Positions 1-9,199 of a stretch of DNA of 64,000 nt are shown piece by piece. Position numbers and translations under genes: made by a program. The stretch covers positions 496,001 to 560,000 of the forward strand of contig NZ_NEJH01000004.1 of the NCBI RefSeq assembly GCF_002113025.1, read 5' to 3'. Origin of the DNA: Pseudomonas sp. B28(2017) (GTDB lineage: Bacteria; Pseudomonadota; Gammaproteobacteria; Pseudomonadales; Pseudomonadaceae). The notes beneath the pieces were generated by a model, which worked only from the letters and a program-made list of their open reading frames with translations, was not told where the DNA came from and searched no databases. How positions within the stretch are numbered: the first letter of the stretch is position 1; each line of letters opens with the position of its first letter.

Positions 1-1363
1 ACATCGAAAGCAGCAGTACCGGGAAGTTGCAACTCGCCGCGATGGAGAACGCCAGGCCCACCATGAACGCGATGTTCTGGCTTTCGAACAGAATGCCCAG
101 AACGATGGCCAGCACCCCCAGGGCAACGGTGGTGATCTTCGAAATACGAATCTCGTCCTTCTCGTTGGCCTTGCCCTTCTTGAGCACGCTGGCATACAGG
201 TCGTGGGACACCGCCGAAGCACCGGCGAGTGTCAGGCCGGCAACTACCGCCAGAATGGTCGCGAACGCCACCGCCGAGATGAAGCCCAGGAAAATGCTGC
301 CACCGACCGCGTTGGCCAGGTGTACCGCCGCCATGTTGTTACCACCGAGCAACGCGCCGGCCGCGTCTTTGAAGGCCGGGTTGGTGCTCACCAGCAGGAT
401 CGCGCCGAAACCGATGATGAAGGTCAGGATGTAGAAGTAGCCAATGAAACCAGTTGCGTACAGCACACTCTTGCGAGCTTCCTTTGCGTCACTCACGGTG
501 AAGAAGCGCATCAGGATATGCGGCAGACCTGCGGTACCGAACATCAGTGCCAGGCCGAGGGAGAACGCCGAAACCGGATCTTTCACCAGACCGCCCGGAC
601 TCATGATCGCCTCACCTTTAGGGTGAACCTTGATCGCCTCGGAAAACAGGATGTTGAAGTCGAAGTTGACGTGCTTCATCACCATCAGCGCCATGAAGGA
701 AGCGCCGGACAGCAGCAGGACAGCCTTGATGATTTGCACCCAGGTGGTCGCCAGCATGCCGCCGAACAACACGTAAAGGCACATCAGCACTCCCACCAGG
801 ATCACCGCAACGTGATAGTCGAGGCCGAACAGCAGCTGGATCAGCTTGCCGGCACCGACCATCTGAGCGATCAGGTAGAACGCCACCACCACCAGCGAAC
901 CGCAAGCGGACAGTGTGCGGATCTGGGTTTGCCCCAGGCGATAGGACGCCACGTCGGCAAAGGTGTACTTGCCCAGGTTACGCAGGCGCTCGGCAATCAG
1001 GAACAGAATGATCGGCCAGCCCACCAGAAAGCCGATCGAATAGATCAGCCCGTCATAGCCGGAAGCGAACACCAATGCGGAAATACCCAGGAACGAGGCA
1101 GCCGACATGTAGTCGCCGGCAATCGCCAGACCGTTCTGGAACCCGGTGATCTTGCCACCCGCCGCATAGTAGTCGGCAGCCGACTTGTTGCGCTTGGAGG
1201 CCCAGTAGGTAATGCACAGGGTTGCCCCCACAAACACAACGAACATCAGGATCGCGGCGACGTTGAGAGGTTGTTTATGCACTTCACCGGTCAGGGCGTC
1301 AGCCGCCCAGGCACCCGGTGCAAAAGCCGCGATGCTCAATAGAGCCAGTAGACGCCGGATCAT
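1..1363 (-). CDS. actP: Cation/acetate symporter ActP (3' end outside window)
   Basis: Sodium:solute symporter family permease for acetate and other short carboxylates, in the inner membrane. The frame is open from the ATG at 1363 to the window edge, so the C-terminus is missing. The N-terminus ([20 protein letters not shown]) is a cleavable-type signal sequence, followed by a first membrane helix with the ALRPLNV-like '[12 protein letters not shown]' stretch usual for ActP. The start overlaps the stop of the upstream DUF485 gene by 4 nt (ATGA), and AGGAGG lies 6-7 nt before the ATG. The DUF485-actP pairing is the standard acetate uptake unit, often downstream of acs. Family assignment is firm; the exact substrate range is inferred. 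Confidence 0.92.
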   Translation of the reverse strand, partial: MIRRLLALLSIAAFAPGAWAADALTGEVHKQPLNVAAILMFVVFVGATLCITYWASKRNKSAADYYAAGGKITGFQNGLAIAGDYMSAASFLGISALVFASGYDGLIYSIGFLVGWPIILFLIAERLRNLGKYTFADVASYRLGQTQIRTLSACGSLVVVAFYLIAQMVGAGKLIQLLFGLDYHVAVILVGVLMCLYVLFGGMLATTWVQIIKAVLLLSGASFMALMVMKHVNFDFNILFSEAIKVHPKGEAIMSPGGLVKDPVSAFSLGLALMFGTAGLPHILMRFFTVSDAKEARKSVLYATGFIGYFYILTFIIGFGAILLVSTNPAFKDAAGALLGGNNMAAVHLANAVGGSIFLGFISAVAFATILAVVAGLTLAGASAVSHDLYASVLKKGKANEKDEIRISKITTVALGVLAIVLGILFESQNIAFMVGLAFSIAASCNFPVLLLSM

Positions 1364-1671
1364 TGCTGAGCCTCCTTGAGAATCGCATTGTTCAGGTCAT
1401 CAAACTCGCCATTGGCACGTCGTACGTAGATACCGGTCAGGACGAAGGCCGAAACAATCAGCCCGACGCCAATCGGTATGCCCCAGGTAATCGAAGACTC
1501 GGGACTGATTTTCGTCCCCAGCACTTGCGGCCCGTAAGCAATCAGAAGGATGAAAGCGGAGTAAAGCCCAAGCATGATCGCTGAAAGAATCCAGGCGAAT
1601 CGTTCCCTCTTGCTAACCAGCTCCTTGAAGCGCGGGCTGTTTTGAATCGAGAGGTAAATGCTGTCGTTCAT
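1360..1671 (-). CDS. yjcH: DUF485 membrane protein, YjcH family
   Basis: A 103-residue inner-membrane protein of the DUF485 family with two predicted membrane helices (about residues 24-46 and 62-84) and a charged N-terminus. It is almost always encoded directly before actP. Here the two genes overlap by 4 nt, so they are certainly co-transcribed and probably translationally coupled. Its molecular role is not established; it is thought to assist or accompany acetate permease. Full family length and no anomalies. Confidence 0.92.
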   Translation of the reverse strand: MNDSIYLSIQNSPRFKELVSKRERFAWILSAIMLGLYSAFILLIAYGPQVLGTKISPESSITWGIPIGVGLIVSAFVLTGIYVRRANGEFDDLNNAILKEAQQ

Positions 1672-1802
1672 TGTTTTTATCCTCGCAGCACAGATTTAGT
1701 TGGAACGGTATCCACTCTATGCGGCTGCGGGGCAGGTTCCAGACGACCTTAGTCTTAGAACCCCATGACGGATTCGCCAATCTCCAGCACGCCATAAACA
1801 AG

Positions 1803-1892
1803 TGTGGGAGCGAGCCTGCTCGCGAAAGGGTCATAACATTCAACATCATTGTTGTCTGTTACACCGCCTTCGCGAGCAGGCTCGCTCCCACA
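1803..1892. repeat. REPIN (inverted REP pair)
   Basis: Two REP cores in inverted orientation (left arm 1803-1826, right arm 1869-1892) enclose a ~42-nt spacer with its own small dyad (CAACAtcaTTGTTG). The total is 90 nt, the same length as the copies at 12459, 13375 and 14438. It lies between the yjcH-actP operon and the end of the binding-protein gene. Confidence 0.92.
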
Positions 1893-1914
1893 GGGTCAAG
1901 CGTGCTCTTTGCTG

Positions 1915-2766
1915 TTATTTAGTCCAGGCAGCAACACGCTCAGGGTGTTTGGCCACCCAATCCTTCGCGGCGGCGTCAGGCTTGGCACCGTCCTGAATCG
2001 CCAGCATGACCTGGCCGATTTCGTCCTTGGATTCCCACTGGAAGTTTTTCAGGAACTTGGCCACTTCCGGCGCCTTGGCCTCCAAGCCTTTGCTGCCGAT
2101 GCTGTTCACGGTTTCAGCCGCGCCGTACACGCCTTTCGGGTCTTCGAGGAAGCGCAGCTTCCACTTGGCGAACATCCAGTGCGGCACCCAACCGGTCACG
2201 GCGATGGATTCGTTTTTCTTCTCGGCACGGGTCAGCTCGGCAATCATGCCGGCGCCGGAACTGGCCTTGAGCTGATAACCGGTCAGGTCATAGTCCTTGA
2301 TGGCCTGATCGGTCTTGAGCATCACGCCTGAGCCGGCGTCGATGCCGACGATGCGATCCTTGAAGCTGTCGTCGGTTTTCAGGTCCTCGATGGACTTGGC
2401 TTTAACGTACTCCGGCACGATCAGGCCGATTTTCGCGTCCTTGAAGTTCGGGCCGTAATCGACGACCTGATCCTTGTTCTTCGTCCAGTATTCGCCGTGG
2501 GTCACTGGCAGCCAGGCCGACAGCATGGCGTCGAGTTTGCCGGTGGCCACGCCCTGCCACATGATCCCGGTAGCGACCGCTTGCAGCTTCACGTCGTAAC
2601 CGAGTTTCTGCCTGATCACTTCTGCAGCCACGTTGGTCGTGGCGACACTGTCCGACCAGCCGTCGACATAACCGATAGTCACTTCCTTACTGGCGGCACT
2701 GGCCACGGTAGCGCTGATCGCCAGCACCAAAGCGGCACCTGCGCCCAAGAGTCGTCGCATCTTCAT
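1915..2766 (-). CDS. Glycine betaine/choline/carnitine-type ABC transporter substrate-binding protein (ProX/OpuAC)
   Basis: Periplasmic solute-binding protein of the OpuAC/ProX family, 283 residues. A signal peptide (MKMRRLLGAGAALVLAISA... to about residue 25, cut after TVASA) precedes a mature domain containing VTIGYVDGWSDSVATTNVAAEV, the ligand-loop region with conserved Trp residues, and 'GWVPHWMFAKWKLRFLEDPKG' typical of quaternary-amine binders. The start is set at 2766 because GGGGAAG sits 6 nt upstream; a longer reading to 2859 has no such support. No permease or ATPase gene is adjacent, so it is an orphan binding protein likely to serve a transporter encoded elsewhere. The ligand (betaine, choline or carnitine) cannot be told apart from sequence alone. 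Confidence 0.88.
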   Translation of the reverse strand: MKMRRLLGAGAALVLAISATVASAASKEVTIGYVDGWSDSVATTNVAAEVIRQKLGYDVKLQAVATGIMWQGVATGKLDAMLSAWLPVTHGEYWTKNKDQVVDYGPNFKDAKIGLIVPEYVKAKSIEDLKTDDSFKDRIVGIDAGSGVMLKTDQAIKDYDLTGYQLKASSGAGMIAELTRAEKKNESIAVTGWVPHWMFAKWKLRFLEDPKGVYGAAETVNSIGSKGLEAKAPEVAKFLKNFQWESKDEIGQVMLAIQDGAKPDAAAKDWVAKHPERVAAWTK

Positions 2767-3096
2767 CGTTACTTCCCCGAAAGTGCTGCGCTCGACGGAT
2801 GCCGAGTCGCTTAAACGTATTGTTATGGTGCACAGCGCCCCCATCACGCCTAACCGCAAACTCGTTCGAACATCAGCGGAGTACTGACGCCCTCGATAAT
2901 CAACCTGACGCTCACCGCGACCTGCTCTGCCAGCGACCTCAATCCATCGAGAAACGACATCAGAAAGCCATTAATCTTCAACGCGACCAATGCACCGGAG
3001 ATTCCGCCCAAACTTTGCATGTCAAAATCATGCAGGCCACCAAGCACGCGGTAAATGCAGGTAACATGCGCCGCTTTGTTCCCACACGGCCTGACC
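2767..3096. other. 330-nt intergenic region, no gene recognised
   Basis: Divergent gap between the binding-protein gene and the GH17-like gene. It must hold both promoters, but I see no convincing -35/-10 pair, no REP and no strong dyad. A minus-strand frame of 82 codons (2850-3098) overlaps the start of the plus-strand gene and resembles no family I know, so it is not called. Confidence 0.5.
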
Positions 3097-4650
3097 ATGT
3101 CCGCGACATCACGCTTTCCTTTTTTTGCTTATCTATTCGCCTGCCTGCTGGGGCTTTTTGCCCTCGGTGGCTTCTGGTACGGCATTGGCAAACCGGTGAT
3201 CCTGCCGGATGTCGCCAGCGCGACGCACAAGCTGCAATGCGCCTCCTACACCCCTTTCGACAAAGACCAATCGCCATTCGACGTGCCATTCAACTTGCGC
3301 CCCGAGCGTATGGATGCCGACCTCGCGCTGCTGTCCAAAAGCTTCGAATGCATCCGCACCTATTCCATGACCGGCCTTGACGCCCTGCCGGATCTGGCGC
3401 GCAAGCATGGCTTGAAGCTGATGATCGGCGCCTGGGTCAACAGCAACCCGGTGGACACGGAAAAAGAAGTCGACCTGCTGATCGCCTCGGCCAACGCCAA
3501 CCCGGATGTGGTGAGCGCGGTGATCGTCGGCAACGAAACCCTGTTGCGCAAGGAAGTCACCGGTGCGCAATTGGCGAAGCTGATCAACAAGGTCAAAAGC
3601 CACGTCAAACAGCCTGTCACCTATGCCGACGTCTGGGAGTTCTGGCTCAAGCATCCGGAAATCGCCCCCGCCGTAGACTTCCTGACCATCCATTTGCTGC
3701 CGTATTGGGAAGATGATCCATCGAACATCGACGCAGCCCTTCAACATGTGGCCGAAGTACGCCAGGTGTTCGGCAACAAGTTCGCGCCCAAGGATGTATT
3801 GATCGGCGAAACCGGCTGGCCAAGCGAAGGTCGCCAGCGCGAAACGGCCCTGCCGAGTCGGGTCAACGAAGCCAGGTTCATTCGTGGGTTCGTCGCCATG
3901 GCCGAGCAGCAGGGCTGGCACTACAACCTGATCGAAGCCTTCGACCAGCCATGGAAACGCGCCAGCGAAGGTGCGGTCGGGGGTTACTGGGGATTGTTCG
4001 ATGCCGATCGCCAGGACAAGGGCGTGCTGGCCGGGCCAGTGACAAACGTACCGTACTGGTCGCAATGGCTGGCGGTTGGCGGATTGATCTTCATCGGCAC
4101 GTTGCTGCTTGGCGGCCGGGTCCGCACGACGCGCTCGGCGCTTGTGCTGCCCCTGCTCGGTGCATTGGCGGCGTGCTCGATTGGCGCCTGGGGTGACCTG
4201 GCACGGGTTACCACGCGCTTTACCGGTGAGTGGTTGTGGGTCGGATTGCTGACTACGCTGAATCTGCTCGTGCTGGCCCACGCCGCGCTGGCACTGAGCC
4301 CTCGCAGCGGTTGGCGCGGGCGGGCTTTCAACTTGCTCGAACACCGTGCTGGCTGGCTGGTGGCAACGGCAGGTTTCGCGGCGGCCGTGATGATGCTGGA
4401 ACTGGTGTTCGACCCGCGCTACCGCAGCTTCCCGAGTGTCGCGTTCATCATGCCGGCGCTGGTTTATCTGTGCCGCCCGGTGAATGTGCCGCGCCGCGAG
4501 ATTGCGTTGCTGACCTTCATCATCGGCGCCGGCATTGCGCCGCAGTTGTTCCGTGAAGGCTTGCAGAATCAGCAGGCCTGGGGCTGGGCGCTGGCGAGTA
4601 TGTTGATGGTGGCGGCGTTGTGGCGTTGCTTGCGGGTTCGCACAGTTTGA
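3097..4650 (+). CDS. GH17-like (beta-1,3-glucanase fold) membrane protein
   Basis: 517-residue protein with an N-terminal membrane anchor (about residues 8-28), a periplasmic glycoside hydrolase family 17 type domain (about 40-310) and a C-terminal block of six or so membrane helices (about 320-510). The two GH17 signature glutamates are visible: E147 in VGNET (acid/base) and E238 in LIGETGWPS (nucleophile). Proteins of this build in Pseudomonas are annotated as cyclic or branched beta-glucan synthases or transglycosylases. Here there is no fused GT2 synthase domain, so transglycosylation or trimming of glucan made elsewhere is the more cautious inference. The start at 3097 (MSATSRF) is chosen because a membrane segment follows at once; no clear ribosome binding site is seen, and ATG 3055 is an alternative. 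Confidence 0.82.
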   Translation: MSATSRFPFFAYLFACLLGLFALGGFWYGIGKPVILPDVASATHKLQCASYTPFDKDQSPFDVPFNLRPERMDADLALLSKSFECIRTYSMTGLDALPDLARKHGLKLMIGAWVNSNPVDTEKEVDLLIASANANPDVVSAVIVGNETLLRKEVTGAQLAKLINKVKSHVKQPVTYADVWEFWLKHPEIAPAVDFLTIHLLPYWEDDPSNIDAALQHVAEVRQVFGNKFAPKDVLIGETGWPSEGRQRETALPSRVNEARFIRGFVAMAEQQGWHYNLIEAFDQPWKRASEGAVGGYWGLFDADRQDKGVLAGPVTNVPYWSQWLAVGGLIFIGTLLLGGRVRTTRSALVLPLLGALAACSIGAWGDLARVTTRFTGEWLWVGLLTTLNLLVLAHAALALSPRSGWRGRAFNLLEHRAGWLVATAGFAAAVMMLELVFDPRYRSFPSVAFIMPALVYLCRPVNVPRREIALLTFIIGAGIAPQLFREGLQNQQAWGWALASMLMVAALWRCLRVRTV

Positions 4651-4693
4651 TTCTTTAGCGACTCAACCGGCCTCTTCGTCGGATCGCCGCCCG

Positions 4694-4781
4694 GAGCAAG
4701 CCCGCTCCCACAATAGATCTTAAGTGCACACAAAGTCCGCGTGCGACAAAGATCAATTGTGGGAGCGAGCTTGCTCGCGAT
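4694..4781. repeat. Pair of divergently oriented REP sequences
   Basis: A left REP (4694-4712, GAGCAAGCCCGCTCCCACA) and a right REP (4758-4781, TGTGGGAGCGAGCTTGCTCG...) flank about 45 nt between the convergent GH17-like and small membrane-protein genes. The left copy has lost its outer half. Confidence 0.85.
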
Positions 4782-4790
4782 GACGGACTA

Positions 4791-5159
4791 TCAGGCGCTC
4801 CGAGAAGCCCTGACCAACCGCAACCCCGCTATCACCACCGCAAATACCGCCAGCGTCGTGTTGTACAAAGCCAGCGCCGGAAACCCGAACACCAGCGCCA
4901 GCACCGCCAGCCACCAGCCTGCCTGCCCCGGCACGACAAAGCCGATGATCGCCGCGCCCAGCGCAGCCCAGCCCAGAACCCCGAAGTGGATCATCAGCCC
5001 CAGGTTCGAACGCACCTGGCATTCCCAGCGGCTTGCTTCATCTACGCAAATGCCGACCCACTGCGCATCCTCCATGAAGCCATAACGCGCGCCATAACTG
5101 GTGGCCAGCCATACCGGCAGCAACACAAGCAGCAAAATCACGGGCAAACGGCGGGACAT
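4791..5159 (-). CDS. Small hypothetical inner-membrane protein
   Basis: 122-residue protein that I do not recognise. It has an N-terminal helix (about 4-22), a short loop with two cysteines (C37 and C45 region, 'VGICVDEASRWECQV'), and three further hydrophobic helices (about 53-73, 79-95, 97-114). The two loop cysteines could form a periplasmic disulfide. The start at 5159 is supported by GGAG 7 nt upstream. It stands alone between a REP pair and the divergent alpha/beta hydrolase gene. The function is unknown. Confidence 0.8.
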   Translation of the reverse strand: MSRRLPVILLLVLLPVWLATSYGARYGFMEDAQWVGICVDEASRWECQVRSNLGLMIHFGVLGWAALGAAIIGFVVPGQAGWWLAVLALVFGFPALALYNTTLAVFAVVIAGLRLVRASRSA

Positions 5160-5384
5160 GTAATACTCCAAAAGGCGAAAAACGGCGGCCAGCTTAATCG
5201 CACGACAGCCTTGCGCAAGCACTAACAACTGTTAACTGGTCATTCAATCGCTGCAAAGTGTATCGTCCAACTACCATTACTTCGAAATCAGGCCTGTTTG
5301 GTGCCGATGCGTGGCACTTTGGCGCAACTCCAGCGGTCATAGCCTGCGAAATTCATTCGGCACCTTCCTCTAAGGGATTTAGTC

Positions 5385-6683
5385 ATGCTCCGTTCCTTGC
5401 GCTTCGCCGCCCTGTTTGGCGGCCTTATATTGAGTGCGTCCGCACTGGCGGTCGAGATTGACGCCGCCAGTTATGGCTACCCCCTGACCAACCCGTTCGA
5501 GGCGACCATCGCGACCACGCCGCCGGACCTGCGTCCGGAGCTGCCCCTGGACGATGACATCGATCAGACGGTGCGCAGCGTCACCTTGCGCCCTGAACGG
5601 GCATTCGAATTGCCGGACAATTTCTGGGCGGTCAAGAAACTCGACTACCGCATTGCCACGCAGGATCACGCCGCGCCGCTGATTTTCCTGATCGCCGGCA
5701 CCGGTGCGCGCTATGACAGCAGCCTGAACGAATACCTGAAGAAGCTCTACTACAAGGCCGGTTACCACGTGGTGCAGCTGTCATCGCCCACCAGCTACGA
5801 CTTCATGAGTGCCGCATCGCGCTTCGCCACGCCGGGTGTTTCCAAGGAAGACGCTGAAGACATGTACCGGGTGATGCAGGCCGTGCGGGCACAGAACCCG
5901 AAAGTGCCGGTCACCGATTACTACCTGACCGGGTACAGCCTGGGTGCACTGGATGCCGCTTTCGTCTCGCACCTGGATGAAACCCGCCGCAGCTTCAACT
6001 TCAAGAAAGTCCTGCTGCTCAACCCGCCGGTCAACCTCTACACCTCGATCACCAACCTCGACAAGCTGGTCCAGACCGAGGTCAAGGGCATCAACAACAG
6101 CACCACGTTCTATGAATTGGTACTGAACAAACTGACCCGCTACTTCCAGCAAAAGGGCTACATCGACCTCAACGATGCCCTGCTCTACGACTTCCAGCAG
6201 TCCAAACAGCACCTGACCAACGAACAGATGGCCATGCTGATCGGCACGTCATTCCGCTTTTCGGCGGCCGACATTGCTTTCACGTCGGACCTGATCAACC
6301 GTCGCGGCCTGATCACCCCACCCAAGTTCCCGATCACCGAGGGCACCAGCCTCACGCCATTCCTCAAGCGTGCATTGCAATGCGACTTCGACTGCTACAT
6401 CACCGAACAGGTGATCCCGATGTGGCGCGCCCGTACCGACGGCGGCAGCCTGCTGCAACTGATTGACCAGGTAAGCCTGTATGCACTGAAGGACTATCTG
6501 CACGAAAGCCCGAAAATCGCGGTCATGCACAACGCCGATGACGTGATCCTCGGCCCTGGCGACCTGGGATTCCTGCGCAGGACCTTCGGTGATCGCCTGA
6601 CTGTTTACCCGCTCGGTGGCCACTGCGGCAACATTAACTACCGCGTCAACAGCGACGCCATGCTGGAGTTCTTCCGTGGCTAA
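5385..6683 (+). CDS. Exported alpha/beta-hydrolase-fold protein
   Basis: 432-residue protein with a signal peptide (MLRSLRFAALFGGLILSASA, cut near residue 22). An alpha/beta hydrolase core shows the oxyanion stretch 'PLIFLIAGTGARYDS', the nucleophile elbow GYSLGA (S185), and a late 'NADDVILGPGDL...GGHCGNI' that carries the likely acid (D) and histidine. Two cysteines (CDFDC) sit in the lid region. Homologues in Pseudomonas are often mislabelled as serine/threonine kinases; no kinase motif is present. The stop overlaps the GTG start of the next gene by 8 nt, so the pair is an operon. With an MlaA-like partner, a role in envelope lipid handling is a reasonable inference, but it is not shown. 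Confidence 0.82.
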   Translation: MLRSLRFAALFGGLILSASALAVEIDAASYGYPLTNPFEATIATTPPDLRPELPLDDDIDQTVRSVTLRPERAFELPDNFWAVKKLDYRIATQDHAAPLIFLIAGTGARYDSSLNEYLKKLYYKAGYHVVQLSSPTSYDFMSAASRFATPGVSKEDAEDMYRVMQAVRAQNPKVPVTDYYLTGYSLGALDAAFVSHLDETRRSFNFKKVLLLNPPVNLYTSITNLDKLVQTEVKGINNSTTFYELVLNKLTRYFQQKGYIDLNDALLYDFQQSKQHLTNEQMAMLIGTSFRFSAADIAFTSDLINRRGLITPPKFPITEGTSLTPFLKRALQCDFDCYITEQVIPMWRARTDGGSLLQLIDQVSLYALKDYLHESPKIAVMHNADDVILGPGDLGFLRRTFGDRLTVYPLGGHCGNINYRVNSDAMLEFFRG

Positions 6684-7464
6684 ATATCTCCTGCTTTTCG
6701 CAGCGTTACTCTGTGCAGGCGTCGCCAATGCCGACAACAGCAAAGCCAGCGCTCCCGTGGTCGTCGACAGTGACGGCTTCAAGGAACCGCTGAGCAAACT
6801 CAAATTCAACCCGGGCCTGGATCAGCGCGAGTTCGAGCGTTCGACGCTCAGCGCACTGGCTGTCTACGATCCGCTGGAAGAGTGGAACCGGCGCGTGTAT
6901 CACTTCAACTACCGCTTCGACCAATGGGTGTTCATGCCGGTGGTCAATGGTTACCGCTACGTCACCCCAAGCTTCCTGCGCACCGGTGTCAGCAACTTCT
7001 TCAACAACCTGGGCGACGTACCCAACCTGTTGAACAGCCTGCTGCAACTCAAGGGCCAGCGCTCGCTGGAAACCACCGGGCGACTGCTGCTCAACACCAC
7101 CATCGGCATCGCCGGCCTGTGGGACCCGGCCACCGCCATGGGCCTGCCACGCCAAAGCGAAGACTTCGGCCAGACCCTGGGCTTCTACGGCGTACCGGGC
7201 GGCGCTTATTTCGTCCTGCCGATCCTCGGCCCGTCGAACATGCGTGATACCGGGGGCCTGGTGGTGGATTACACGGCCGAGAGTGCGATCAACTTCCTCA
7301 ACGTGGCAGAAGTCAGTTCCAACCATCCGGAAGTCTGGATCCTGCGCAGCATCGACAAACGCCACCAGACCAGCTTCCGCTATGGCCAGATGAACTCGCC
7401 GTTCGAGTACGAGAAAGTGCGCTACGTGTACACCGAAGCGCGCAAGTTGCAGATCGCGGAGTAA
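6676..7464 (+). CDS. MlaA (VacJ)-family protein without lipobox
   Basis: 262-residue member of the MlaA/VacJ family, which removes phospholipids from the outer leaflet of the outer membrane. The family core is clear: 'DPLEEWNRRVYHFNYRFD', 'VSNFFNNLGDVPNLLNSLLQ', 'GIAGLWDPATAMGLPRQSEDFGQTLG' and 'YFVLPILGPSN' appear in order. It starts with GTG at 6676 (GGAG 8 nt upstream), inside the end of the hydrolase gene. Unlike canonical MlaA, the signal sequence (about 1-20, ending AGVANA-D) has no lipobox before its single early Cys, so a soluble or non-lipidated form is predicted. This is probably a paralogue of the main mlaA. Confidence 0.85.
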   Translation: MAKYLLLFAALLCAGVANADNSKASAPVVVDSDGFKEPLSKLKFNPGLDQREFERSTLSALAVYDPLEEWNRRVYHFNYRFDQWVFMPVVNGYRYVTPSFLRTGVSNFFNNLGDVPNLLNSLLQLKGQRSLETTGRLLLNTTIGIAGLWDPATAMGLPRQSEDFGQTLGFYGVPGGAYFVLPILGPSNMRDTGGLVVDYTAESAINFLNVAEVSSNHPEVWILRSIDKRHQTSFRYGQMNSPFEYEKVRYVYTEARKLQIAE

Positions 7465-7481
7465 ATAGCCTCCAAAAAGCA

Positions 7482-7511
7482 CTGTAGGAGCGAGCTTGCT
7501 CGCTCCTACAG
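7482..7511. terminator. REP-derived perfect hairpin between convergent genes
   Basis: CTGTAGGAGCGAG-CTTG-CTCGCTCCTACAG forms a 13-bp perfect stem with a 4-nt loop. It lies 17 nt past the stop of the MlaA-like gene and 16 nt before the stop of the convergent DUF808 gene. There is no U-run, so it may act as a transcript end or stabiliser rather than a classical intrinsic terminator. Confidence 0.65.
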
Positions 7512-7527
7512 CTATTATGTATTGCCT

Positions 7528-8442
7528 TCAGCCTTTCAGTGCTTTCCAGATTTTGCCGACAGCCATCACCCCAACCAACACCACCGCCCCCGCCACCATC
7601 CCCGCTACCCCATTAAGCAACGTCGGCACGATAAACCCGGCACCGCCCGCTCCCGCGCTGACACTTTCGATCCAGTGATGCACCACCGGCACACCGTGGG
7701 TCAGGATGCCGCCGCCGACCAGAAACATCGCCGCAGTGCCAATCACCGACAGGCTTTTCATCATGTACGGAGCCGCACGCAAAATCCCGCCACCGATGCT
7801 CCTGGCCATCTGACCAGGCTTCTGGGTCAGCCACAGCCCCAGATCATCGAGTTTGACGATGCCCGCTACCAACCCGTAGACACCGACGGTCATGACGATG
7901 GCGATCCCCGAGAGCACGATGACTTGCTGGCTCAGCGCCGACTCGGCGACGACGCCGAGAGTGATGGCGATGATTTCTGCCGAGAGAATGAAGTCGGTAC
8001 GGATCGCGCCTTTGATCTTGTCCTTTTCAAACGCCACCAGATCCACCGCCGGGTCTGCCACCGCCTCGACCAATTCGGCATGTTCAGCCTGATCTTCAGC
8101 CTCGCGGTGCAGGAACTTGTGGGCGAGCTTTTCGAACCCTTCGAAGCACAAATAAGCGCCACCGAGCATCAGCAGTGGGGTGACCAGCCAAGGAATGAAC
8201 GCACTGATGGCCAGCGCCGACGGCACCAGGATCAATTTATTGATGAACGAACCCTTGGCGACCGCCCAGACCACCGGGATTTCCCGCTCGGCCCGCACGC
8301 CGCTGACTTGCTGAGCGTTGAGTGCCAGGTCGTCACCGAGTACACCGGCCGTTTTCTTGGCGGCCATTTTGGTCATCAATGACACGTCGTCCAGCACGGC
8401 CGCGATGTCGTCGATCAGCACCAGCAAACTGCTTCCTGCCAT
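7528..8442 (-). CDS. DUF808 (YedI-family) inner-membrane protein
   Basis: 304-residue integral membrane protein of the DUF808 family. The N-terminal [20 protein letters not shown] and the following '[21 protein letters not shown]' are diagnostic. About six to eight hydrophobic helices follow, with a charged central segment (about 110-145, rich in Glu and Asp). The start at 8442 follows AGAAGGA about 10 nt upstream; a 17-codon N-terminal extension has no support. It is monocistronic, divergent from the TetR gene and convergent with the MlaA-like gene. The function is unknown. Confidence 0.9.
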   Translation of the reverse strand: MAGSSLLVLIDDIAAVLDDVSLMTKMAAKKTAGVLGDDLALNAQQVSGVRAEREIPVVWAVAKGSFINKLILVPSALAISAFIPWLVTPLLMLGGAYLCFEGFEKLAHKFLHREAEDQAEHAELVEAVADPAVDLVAFEKDKIKGAIRTDFILSAEIIAITLGVVAESALSQQVIVLSGIAIVMTVGVYGLVAGIVKLDDLGLWLTQKPGQMARSIGGGILRAAPYMMKSLSVIGTAAMFLVGGGILTHGVPVVHHWIESVSAGAGGAGFIVPTLLNGVAGMVAGAVVLVGVMAVGKIWKALKG

Positions 8443-8576
8443 GAATCGGGTTTCCTTCTGCAATGAATGCGCAGCAGCATAGCGCGGCATCACGGGCTGT
8501 GGTGCATTCTTGAGCGCCGCGCGAGGCCGGTGATACCATGCGCAACCGCCAGAACAGGCAAGGAATCACCCGGGTT

Positions 8577-9185
8577 ATGAGCACTATCCGCGAGCGCAAC
8601 AAACAACTGATCCTGCGTGCCGCCAGTGAGGAATTTGCCGACAAAGGCTTCGCTGCGACCAAAACCAGTGACATCGCCGCCAAGGCGGGATTGCCCAAGC
8701 CCAACGTCTACTACTACTTCAAATCCAAGGAAAACCTCTACCGCGAGGTTCTCGAAAGTATCATCGAGCCAATCCTGCAGGCTTCGACACCGTTCAATCC
8801 GGAAGGCGAACCCGGTGAAGTGCTCAGCGGCTACATTCGCTCGAAAATCCGCATTTCCCGCGACCTGCCTTTCGCCTCCAAGGTGTTCGCCAGCGAAATC
8901 ATGCACGGCGCCCCCCACCTGAGCAGCGATCTGGTCGAACAGCTCAATGGCCAGGCCAAACACAACATCGAGTGCATCCAGACCTGGATCGACCGCGGGC
9001 AAATCGCCCCCATCGACCCCAACCACCTGATGTTCAGCATCTGGGCCGCAACCCAGACCTACGCCGACTTCGACTGGCAGATCACCGCCATCACCGGCAA
9101 GGCCAGGCTGGATGAAGAAGATTACGAAGCGGCAGCGCGGACGATTATCCGGTTGGTGCTCAAGGGGTGTGAGCCCGAGCGGTAG
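8577..9185 (+). CDS. TetR/AcrR-family transcriptional regulator
   Basis: 202-residue repressor-type protein. The N-terminal HTH (about residues 8-55) contains 'AASEEFADKGFAATKTSDIAAKAG' and the recognition region 'PKPNVYYYFKSKENLYREVL', a near-ideal TetR signature. The C-terminal domain resembles the RutR/YcdC group. It lies 94 nt from the divergent DUF808 gene, which is a natural candidate target. The start is uncertain: ATG 8577 gives a normal TetR N-terminus but its AAGGA is 12 nt away, while ATG 8538 adds 13 residues and is also weakly supported. The ligand is unknown. Confidence 0.9.
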   Translation: MSTIRERNKQLILRAASEEFADKGFAATKTSDIAAKAGLPKPNVYYYFKSKENLYREVLESIIEPILQASTPFNPEGEPGEVLSGYIRSKIRISRDLPFASKVFASEIMHGAPHLSSDLVEQLNGQAKHNIECIQTWIDRGQIAPIDPNHLMFSIWAATQTYADFDWQITAITGKARLDEEDYEAAARTIIRLVLKGCEPER

Positions 9186-9199
9186 ACCGCGGCGCGGCC

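Noticed and set aside
203..1342. Long plus-strand open frame antisense to actP
   Set aside because: Its translation is rich in His/Gln/Arg as expected of the reverse of a membrane-protein gene; ActP on the other strand is unmistakable. The same applies to the long frames antisense to the GH17-like gene, gcl, hyi-glxR, cheA, flhA, fliM and fliI.
2850..3098. 82-codon minus-strand frame between the binding-protein and GH17-like genes
   Set aside because: It overlaps the plus-strand start, has no ribosome binding site and no recognisable family, so it was left as intergenic.
5385..6683. Serine/threonine protein kinase
   Set aside because: This name is sometimes given to homologues, but there is no glycine-rich loop, HRD or DFG motif; the GYSLGA elbow and late His mark an alpha/beta hydrolase.
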